Below are positions 1 through 4,064 of a DNA stretch of 6,580 nucleotides, one piece after another. The position numbers and the translations under genes were made by a program. The stretch is from an uncultured Rubrobacteraceae bacterium (GTDB lineage: Bacteria > Actinomycetota > Rubrobacteria > Rubrobacterales > Rubrobacteraceae): NCBI GenBank assembly GCA_902805985.1, contig CADCUW010000218.1, positions 1-6,580 of the forward strand. Reading direction: 5' to 3'. The first letter of the stretch is position 1. Each line of letters starts with the position of its first letter. Below the pieces are notes generated by a model. That model was not told the origin of the DNA, ran no database searches, and saw nothing but the letters and a program-made list of their open reading frames with translations.

Positions 1-226
1 CGATCCGGCCGCCGTCCACGGCGGTCTCGACCTGATCCAGCCTCAGCGTCCGGCCGGCGGCCCTCGTCTTCTTCCTCGTCGCCCGCTCCGCGAAGCCGAC
101 GACCTTCTTCTCCTCGCGCGCCTCCTCAACGAAGGTGCTCCACTCCCCGCAGTCCGGGCAACGCCCGAGCCACTTCGGGGACATGTGGCCGCAGTTCGAG
201 CAAACGTAAAGTGTCTTCGTAGCCAT
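1..226 (-). CDS. radA: DNA repair protein RadA/Sms, N-terminal part (runs off left edge)
   Basis: The first 75 codons of RadA (Sms), a RecA-like DnaB-type branch-migration helicase that processes recombination intermediates in the cytoplasm. The ATG at 226-224 begins MATKTLYVCSNCGHMSPKWLG, and a four-cysteine zinc finger (C9-X2-C12, C23-X2-C26) is followed by GEWSTFVEE, which is the standard RadA N-terminus. The visible part ends in a basic linker (ATRKKTRAAGRTLRL) and the start of the region before the RecA-like ATPase core; the Walker motifs and Lon-like C-terminal domain are outside the window. The frame is clean. No Shine-Dalgarno precedes the ATG, but a TACAAT hexamer sits six bases upstream, which suggests a leaderless transcript. 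The gene lies on the same strand as clpC and downstream of it, as in the common clpC-radA arrangement, but about 3.8 kb away. Family assignment is firm; only the N-terminus can be judged. Confidence 0.95.
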   Translation of the reverse strand, partial: MATKTLYVCSNCGHMSPKWLGRCPDCGEWSTFVEEAREEKKVVGFAERATRKKTRAAGRTLRLDQVETAVDGGRI

Positions 227-232
227 GGTTCG

Positions 233-238
233 ATTGTA
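233..238 (-). promoter_or_regulatory. Candidate -10 box for leaderless radA transcription
   Basis: On the minus strand TACAAT (five of six bases of the TATAAT consensus) lies at 238-233, leaving six bases before the A of the radA ATG at 226. That is the spacing expected if transcription starts at the start codon itself. No purine-rich ribosome binding site lies between them, which fits a leaderless message. No good -35 hexamer is visible at 16-18 bases upstream, so the promoter is supported by its -10 box and position only. Confidence 0.5.
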
Positions 239-265
239 CGGGATGGAACCGCGACGGACGTCACC

Positions 266-295
266 TTGTTTGGCGCCAGCCCTCGTCGCTACAAT
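266..295 (+). promoter_or_regulatory. Candidate sigma70-type promoter for the lipoprotein gene
   Basis: TTGTTT at 266-271 and TACAAT at 290-295 are separated by 18 bases and face the lipoprotein gene. A transcript would start near 301-303 and have a leader of about 20 bases, just enough for the AAGGGA ribosome binding site at 309-314. The promoter is divergent from the proposed radA promoter and lies in the same short gap. Confidence 0.5.
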
Positions 296-308
296 ACTCC
301 CATGCTTC

Positions 309-314
309 AAGGGA
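309..314 (+). promoter_or_regulatory. Ribosome binding site deciding the lipoprotein gene start
   Basis: AAGGGA precedes a run of in-frame starts GTG(319) ATG(322) ATG(325). Spacing is 4, 7 and 10 bases respectively, so the ATG at 322 is preferred. The choice changes only one or two residues of the signal peptide. Confidence 0.5.
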
Positions 315-321
315 TCGGGTG

Positions 322-965
322 ATGATGGGACCCGCCCGCATAGCTTTGCTCGTCGCGGCGATACTGCTGACGGCGACTGCTTGCGGTGCCCAGCAGAGCT
401 CCGAAAAGAGTTCCGAGGGTAGAGATAGCCCCCAATCTCGCTACGCCGGCGAGCGCGAGAGGTTGCTCGCGACCTGCCCGGCGAAGGCGCAAGGCTTCTT
501 CGCCTGGCAGCAAGAGCTGGCGGACAAGAAGGGGCTCGAACGGCCGGTCGACGAGAACGACGTTTCCTGTACCCCACCGCGGGCGCTGCGGAGAGCCTCA
601 TCAACGCGCTGCCCGCGGACCAGCGCGCCGGGGTCCTGATAGACAGCGTCCGGGACCGGGTGATCGTGCAGGTTACGCGCGGGGAGGACGAGGTGCTTGC
701 CTATCTTCGCGAGAACGTCGAGGAGCCGGAGAGGATCACGGCGGAGACCGTCCGCTGGTCGGGCGAGGACTTGGCGACTTTCGCGCATCGGCTGGAGACC
801 ATATCCGGCTCGGATTCGTGGGGCTACGGCCTGGACAACGCAAACGGGAGGATCGAGGTAGACGTTCCTGGCGACGCCGGCAAGGCCCGCCGCAGGATCT
901 CCGAGGTCGTCGACCCGTGCGCCTTCACGGTCAGGGGAGACGCAGCACCCATGCGGCCCGATTGA
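322..965 (+). pseudogene. Predicted lipoprotein gene with an internal frameshift
   Basis: Reading from 322 gives a lipoprotein signal peptide: MMGPAR, then the hydrophobic stretch IALLVAAILLTATA, with lipobox cysteine C21 followed by the polar mature start GAQQSSEKSS. Sense continues in this frame through FFAWQQELADKKGLERPVDENDVS, but the frame then ends at 639. From about 570 a different frame (-1 relative to the first) carries plausible protein to the TGA at 965: YPTAGAAESLINALPADQ, then IDSVRDRVIVQVTRGEDEVL, and later SWGYGLDNANGRIEVDV. One missing base within about 560-575 would join the two into roughly 214 residues. I do not recognise the family firmly. The alternating pattern of a beta pair (DRVIVQV, GRIEVDV) with helices, ending in VDPCAFTVRGDA, vaguely recalls pro-regions of alpha-lytic-type proteases, but no protease domain follows and this is only a resemblance. 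Pseudogene, sequencing error or recoding cannot be separated from the sequence. Cell location by signal: outer face of the membrane. Confidence 0.7.
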
Positions 966-1120
966 CGCGAACACCGGCGAGAATGCCGACGGTGTCCTAA
1001 ACTGTCGGGGGTCGAGACGGATCTTGCGAGGAGAGATGGCAGGGAGAGGGCGCCCCGTTTACTGCGCGCAGTGTGGAAGCATCGTGGATGCGGGAGACAA
1101 CTTCTGCGGGGCGTGCGGTG

Positions 1121-1140
1121 CCAGGGTCCCCCAGGGTCCC
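1121..1140 (+). repeat. Perfect 10-bp tandem duplication causing a frameshift
   Basis: CCAGGGTCCC occurs twice head to tail, followed directly by four more C, so the second copy ends in a run of seven C. Because ten is not a multiple of three, the extra copy shifts the frame by +1. With one copy, the zinc-ribbon frame (ACGARVP) reads directly into PAARDTSPTQEIPTQ of the downstream frame. Replication slippage is the simple explanation. A single extra C in the seven-C run would have the same frame effect and cannot be excluded. Confidence 0.9.
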
Positions 1141-1834
1141 CCCCGCGGCGCGGGACACCTCCCCTACGCAGGAGATACCAACGCAGTCCTACGCCCCGCC
1201 ACGCACCTCCGGCGGTGGCAACCGGGCGCTGCCCCTCGTCCTGGGCCTCGCGGCCGTCCTGCTCGTTTTGATCGGCATAGGCGTGATCGTGGGCCTCGCC
1301 CTGGTAGGCGGCGGCAGCGACACGAAGACCCCGCAAGCCTCCGCAAACCAACCGCCCGCGGCAAAAGATGAAGAGCCAACCGCACAGGGGCAGAGCGCCG
1401 AAGCTTCACAGCCATCAACGGAGCAGGCGCTTGGCGTGGGCGACCCCGTCGAGGTCGAAGGCATCGAGGCGACCCTCAACGGGGTACGTATCCTGCCGAC
1501 CACGGACTTCGACCAACCCATACAGAACCCCGACAACCGGTTCCTCGCCGCGGACCTCACCTTCGAGAACGTCTCGGAGGGGGCGATCTCCGTCTCGAGC
1601 TTGCTGGAGTTCGTGCTCAAGAACGAGGACGGATACTCCGCCTCCCAGACGTTTCACTCCCAGCAGCGCGAGCTGGCGGAGGGCGAGATAGGCCCGGGGC
1701 AGAAGGCGAGCGGCGAGATCGTCTACGAGGTCCCTCCGGAATCCCGCGGCCTCCAACTAGATTACAGACCCTTCGCCCGCGGCGGCACCTACACCTGGGC
1801 CATCGGCGACTTGCAAGGCATCGCCACCGCCCCC

Positions 1835-1894
1835 GAACCCGAAGAAGCCGCGCCCCCCACCCCCCAACCCGAAGAAGCCACGCCTCCCACCCCC
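1835..1894 (+). repeat. Two 30-bp repeats encoding a Pro-Glu hinge
   Basis: Two imperfect 30-bp direct repeats encode EPEEAAPPTP and QPEEATPPTP, followed by a partial third unit (EPTSSAPPPS). They form a stiff, proline-rich hinge between the DUF4352-like and NTF2-like domains of the membrane protein. Repeats of this sort often vary in copy number between strains; since 30 is a multiple of three, such variation would keep the frame. Confidence 0.8.
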
Positions 1895-2413
1895 GAGCCC
1901 ACGAGCAGCGCCCCGCCCCCCTCAGACACCGAGGTCGCCGAGGCGGCCGAGGACTACTACCGGGCCGTGGACCGCGAGGACTGGGCCTACACCTACGCCA
2001 ACCTCGACGCCGCAACGAGGGCCCTCTACACCGGAGACGAGTGGTACCTCAAAAACCAGTTCTTCGCCGACACAGAAGGCCTGGAGGTCGCCACCATAGA
2101 CGTCGTCGTGGAGAGCCCCGCCTCAGACCCCGAGGTCGGCGTGACCGTCTACAGGACCTTCATGGATGGCTCGTCAATAGACCGCTACACCCTCTTCGTG
2201 CAGGAAGACGGCGCCTGGAAGCACCGCTTCACGGAGGAAGAGAACGTCATCTTCCAGCCCGGCGTCACCTACGAAGAGTTCGTCGCCTCGCAGTAACGCC
2301 ATAGCGGCTCACAGACAGGAGACCTGACCCGGGTGACACCGGAGTCCAGCGAAGACGACCCCGACAACCTCGCCGGTTATAAAGAAGCGACAGCCTGTAG
2401 CGGTCAGGCGCTC

Positions 2414-2443
2414 CTCGCTAGGGGGACGCGTCCCCCTAGCGAG
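2414..2443. terminator. 30-bp perfect palindrome between convergent genes, probable bidirectional terminator
   Basis: The arms CTCGCTAGGGGGA and TCCCCCTAGCGAG are perfect reverse complements of each other and flank a self-complementary CGCG, so all 30 bases form one palindrome. It sits in the 202-base gap between the zinc-ribbon gene (ends 2296) and the convergent phosphodiesterase gene (ends 2499), where a shared terminator would be expected. On the plus strand it is followed by the weakly T-rich TGTATTT; on the minus strand there is no T tract. It could also be a member of a dispersed palindrome family. The rest of the gap shows no gene. Confidence 0.6.
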
Positions 2444-2498
2444 TGTATTTCACGTACCGGTTTCGGATCACGTCAGGCCGCAAAATTGATCAGCCCGC

Positions 2499-3428
2499 CT
2501 ACCTGGTCCGACCGATTTTGGCTGCCTTATCGTTCCAGTAGACGTTGGGTTCGGTAGGGCGAGGATCGTTCTGGAGCAGGTACCGTTCGAGGGCGTCGAG
2601 GTTGTCCGTGTTTATGTAGTCGGTTCGCGCCGCGAGCAGCTCTCCCCAGACGGCCTCGCGCGTCGCCGGGAGTTCGGGCGTGGCCCAGAAGCGGACGCGC
2701 TGGCCGTTGGCGTGGGCCGTCGCGACGATGTTGCGCAGCTTCTCGCGCTCCGCCTCGGGCATAGGGCCGACGCCCTGCCAGGTGAATAGCCTGGTCCAGT
2801 TCTGGCTTACCAGGGGCACGAACGTCTGCGGGCTGTTCCCCAGATTATCGGGGATGCGGCCATCGTAGGCGGCGTGCCGGACGCGCTGCCCCTCCATGAA
2901 CTCGCGGGGGCGGTTGCCGGAAACGATGGCGGTGACGGCGTCGTCCTCGACCTTCCCGTCATTGAACGTCGTGAAGATCGAACGGTACCCCTCCAACTCC
3001 TCGTGCAGCGCCTCGTACGTCGGGCCCGCCTCTGACTTTATATCGACCAGGAGCGTGAAGTAGTCGGGATCCCCCTCGTATACGTTCCCGCCGTTCTCTC
3101 TGACCCGCTCGCGCAACGGCTCGAGATAGAGCGACTCGAGGGTGCCCTTCGGCTGTGCCGTCGTGGCGAGCCGCGGGTCGTCGTGCGATACGATGAGCTC
3201 GCCGTCGATAAGCCACACGTCGGCCTCGACGCTCTTGAAGCCGTTGTCCAGCGCGTCGTAGAGCGGGCGGTCGTGCTCGTAGTCGTTGTGGGCGTGAGCC
3301 CTCTCCAATCCCTCGGAATCGGGTTGCCCCGGCTTTGCCGAAGCGGTAGCGGGTAGGGTCGCGAGCAGCATCGCGGTCGTAACCAGGAACAATAGTGAGA
3401 CCACACGCGGGTTTATCGAATATGACAC
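2499..3428 (-). CDS. Exported PLC/GDPD-like phosphodiesterase
   Basis: A 309-residue protein of the TIM-barrel superfamily that contains phosphatidylinositol-specific phospholipase C and glycerophosphodiester phosphodiesterase. The predicted role is cleavage of a phosphodiester in a lipid head group or its deacylated product outside the membrane; the substrate is not evident. A Sec signal peptide (hydrophobic LLFLVTTAMLLATLPA) ends with ATASA before K32. The catalytic N-terminal motif is AHAHNDYEH with H45 and H47, followed by metal-ligand-like E68 and D70 in VEADVWL and the second histidine H82 in VSHDD. Later strands include FTLLVDIKSE and GQRVRFWATPE, and the end TDYINTDNLDALERYL matches the family's closing strand and helix. 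The GTG at 3428 is chosen because GGAGGG lies five bases upstream; a TTG at 3446 would add six residues and lacks a site. It is the only gene of the insert between clpC and radA with an intact frame and complete motifs. Confidence 0.85.
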   Translation of the reverse strand: MSYSINPRVVSLLFLVTTAMLLATLPATASAKPGQPDSEGLERAHAHNDYEHDRPLYDALDNGFKSVEADVWLIDGELIVSHDDPRLATTAQPKGTLESLYLEPLRERVRENGGNVYEGDPDYFTLLVDIKSEAGPTYEALHEELEGYRSIFTTFNDGKVEDDAVTAIVSGNRPREFMEGQRVRHAAYDGRIPDNLGNSPQTFVPLVSQNWTRLFTWQGVGPMPEAEREKLRNIVATAHANGQRVRFWATPELPATREAVWGELLAARTDYINTDNLDALERYLLQNDPRPTEPNVYWNDKAAKIGRTR

Positions 3429-3433
3429 GCTGA

Positions 3434-3439
3434 CCCTCC
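3434..3439 (-). promoter_or_regulatory. Strong Shine-Dalgarno deciding the phosphodiesterase start
   Basis: On the minus strand GGAGGG at 3439-3434 is followed by five bases and then GTG 3428-3426. This outweighs the longer TTG start at 3446 and leaves a signal peptide of normal size. Confidence 0.75.
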
Positions 3440-3524
3440 AGGGCAAGACACCAGTGCGTACCCGATGCTACCCGGAGAGCGGTGCGCCGGTGTTGCAGGG
3501 GAGTAAAATCCGGAACAGGAGTTA

Positions 3525-3553
3525 GTTAAACGCGACCTGAAAACACTCCGCAA
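3525..3553 (-). promoter_or_regulatory. Possible promoter for the phosphodiesterase gene
   Basis: On the minus strand TTGCGG (3553-3548) and TTTAAC (3530-3525) are 17 bases apart and lie about 100 bases before the GTG start. The match to sigma70-type consensus is moderate (TTG core, four of six in the -10), so this is a candidate only. The remaining bases between 3429 and 3587 show no gene. Confidence 0.3.
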
Positions 3554-3587
3554 AGATTGACCTCTCGCAAGCATCAACAGGAAGAGC

Positions 3588-3941
3588 TCAGGGATTCCAC
3601 CATATCGGGTTGATTAAAGGTCCCTCCTCCTCACGCAGGCTCTCATTCTCCCGCCTGGTACGCCCGGAGTCGTTCTCCAGACGTATGTCGCCCATCGTGG
3701 CGATTCTGTGAAGCGGTAGGGTGGTGCCGCGGTCTGTGATCTCGTAGAGGTGTCGTCGTAGCCAGCCGACGTTCAGTGGAACGACACTCGAACCGTAGCG
3801 TTCGTTGGCGACGCGGGCAATGGTTCCGTAGCTGGCGAGATACCCACATGGTATCTCGTCGATCACCGTAGCGGCGTACCAGCGTTACTCATTCGGACTA
3901 TTGCGAACCCTCCGCTCAAGATCTTGAAGCGTCCACATCAT
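3588..3941 (-). pseudogene. MGMT/alkyltransferase-like (ATL) gene with an in-frame stop and a missing active cysteine
   Basis: From ATG 3941 (AAGG at 3950-3947 upstream) the frame reads MMWTLQDLERRVRNSPNE and then TAA (3887-3885). The same frame continues RWYAATVIDEIPCGYLASYG to the TGA at 3590-3588, 117 sense-plus-stop codons in all. The region after the stop matches the MGMT DNA-binding domain: IP-x-G and SYG-x-IA (about 30-42), NVGWLRRHL (57-65) and P-x-HRI (76-80). In true O6-alkylguanine transferases the last motif is PCHR, with the alkyl-accepting cysteine; in ATL proteins, which only bind lesions and flag them for excision repair, it is often PWHR. Here it is PLHR (L77). The arginine finger of AR-x-VG also seems replaced (PLNVG, L56). 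A restart at GTG 3866 would give 92 residues but has no visible ribosome binding site. Base composition looks less GC-rich than in the neighbours, which hints at transfer or relaxed selection. Family assignment is by motif only. Confidence 0.65.
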
Positions 3942-4006
3942 CGACACCTTGTCCTGTAGCCACGCGCCCCTTGTACGGGAAGCAGGATGCGGGAGGCACG
4001 CAGCGA

Positions 4007-4039
4007 GAGGGCCGGGGAGCTTATCGCGCCCCGGCCCTC
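4007..4039 (-). terminator. Hairpin downstream of clpC
   Basis: GAGGGCCGGGG (4007-4017) and CCCCGGCCCTC (4029-4039) form a perfect 11-bp, very GC-rich stem with an 11-base loop, starting 26 bases after the clpC stop. Position suggests it ends or stabilises the clpC transcript. On the minus strand no T tract follows; on the plus strand ACTTTTG follows. It is therefore not a textbook intrinsic terminator for clpC. It separates clpC from the ATL gene. Confidence 0.55.
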
Positions 4040-4064
4040 GACTACTTTTGTGCTCTGGTTCTTC

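Larger units (their letters stand above)
1036..2296 (+). pseudogene. Zinc-ribbon, transmembrane, DUF4352 and NTF2-like protein gene, frameshifted
   Basis: From ATG 1036 the frame encodes a double-zinc-ribbon type finger: C10-X2-C13, ten residues, then C24-X2-C27 (YCAQCGS and FCGACGAR). At 1121-1140 a 10-bp unit is duplicated in tandem, and this frame then runs only to 1371. The frame one base later carries the rest to TAA 2294-2296. Deleting one repeat copy gives a continuous 416-residue protein with these parts: the ribbon (about 8-30), a linker, one membrane helix (about 62-87, LPLVLGLAAVLLVLIGIGVI), a Gln/Ser/Pro-rich spacer, a DUF4352-like immunoglobulin-type domain (about 125-255; LGVGDPVEVEGIEATLNGVR, then FLAADLTFENVSEG), a Pro-Glu hinge of two 10-residue repeats, and an NTF2-like C-terminal domain (about 290-416; EDYYRAVDREDWAYTYANLD). 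The predicted topology is ribbon inside, the two domains outside. The function is unknown; such proteins are commonly envelope-associated. TTG 1024 is an alternative start. AGGAG at 1029-1033 is only two bases from ATG 1036, so the exact start is uncertain. Confidence 0.8.

Noticed and set aside
441..974. Minus-strand open frame of 177 codons opposite the lipoprotein gene
   Set aside because: No ribosome binding site or domain; the plus-strand frames show a signal peptide, lipobox and sensible composition instead. The plus frame 386-1000 is Arg-rich shadow text.
962..1003. TTGACG and TAAACT as a promoter for the zinc-ribbon gene
   Set aside because: The two hexamers are 30 bases apart, far beyond functional spacing, and no better -35 box was found.
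2333..2557. Small plus-strand open frame after the zinc-ribbon gene
   Set aside because: It reads through the 30-bp palindrome and into the 3' end of the phosphodiesterase gene, and has no ribosome binding site.
3916..3927. 12-bp palindrome TCAAGATCTTGA, considered as a HAIR/heat-shock operator
   Set aside because: It lacks the HAIR half-sites and spacer (CTTGAGT-N7-ACTCAAG) and lies within the ATL reading frame, so it is probably chance.
227..4064. A hidden defence or mobile system
   Set aside because: There is no nuclease, transposase, integrase, reverse transcriptase or repeat array; the genes look like envelope and repair accessories, some broken.
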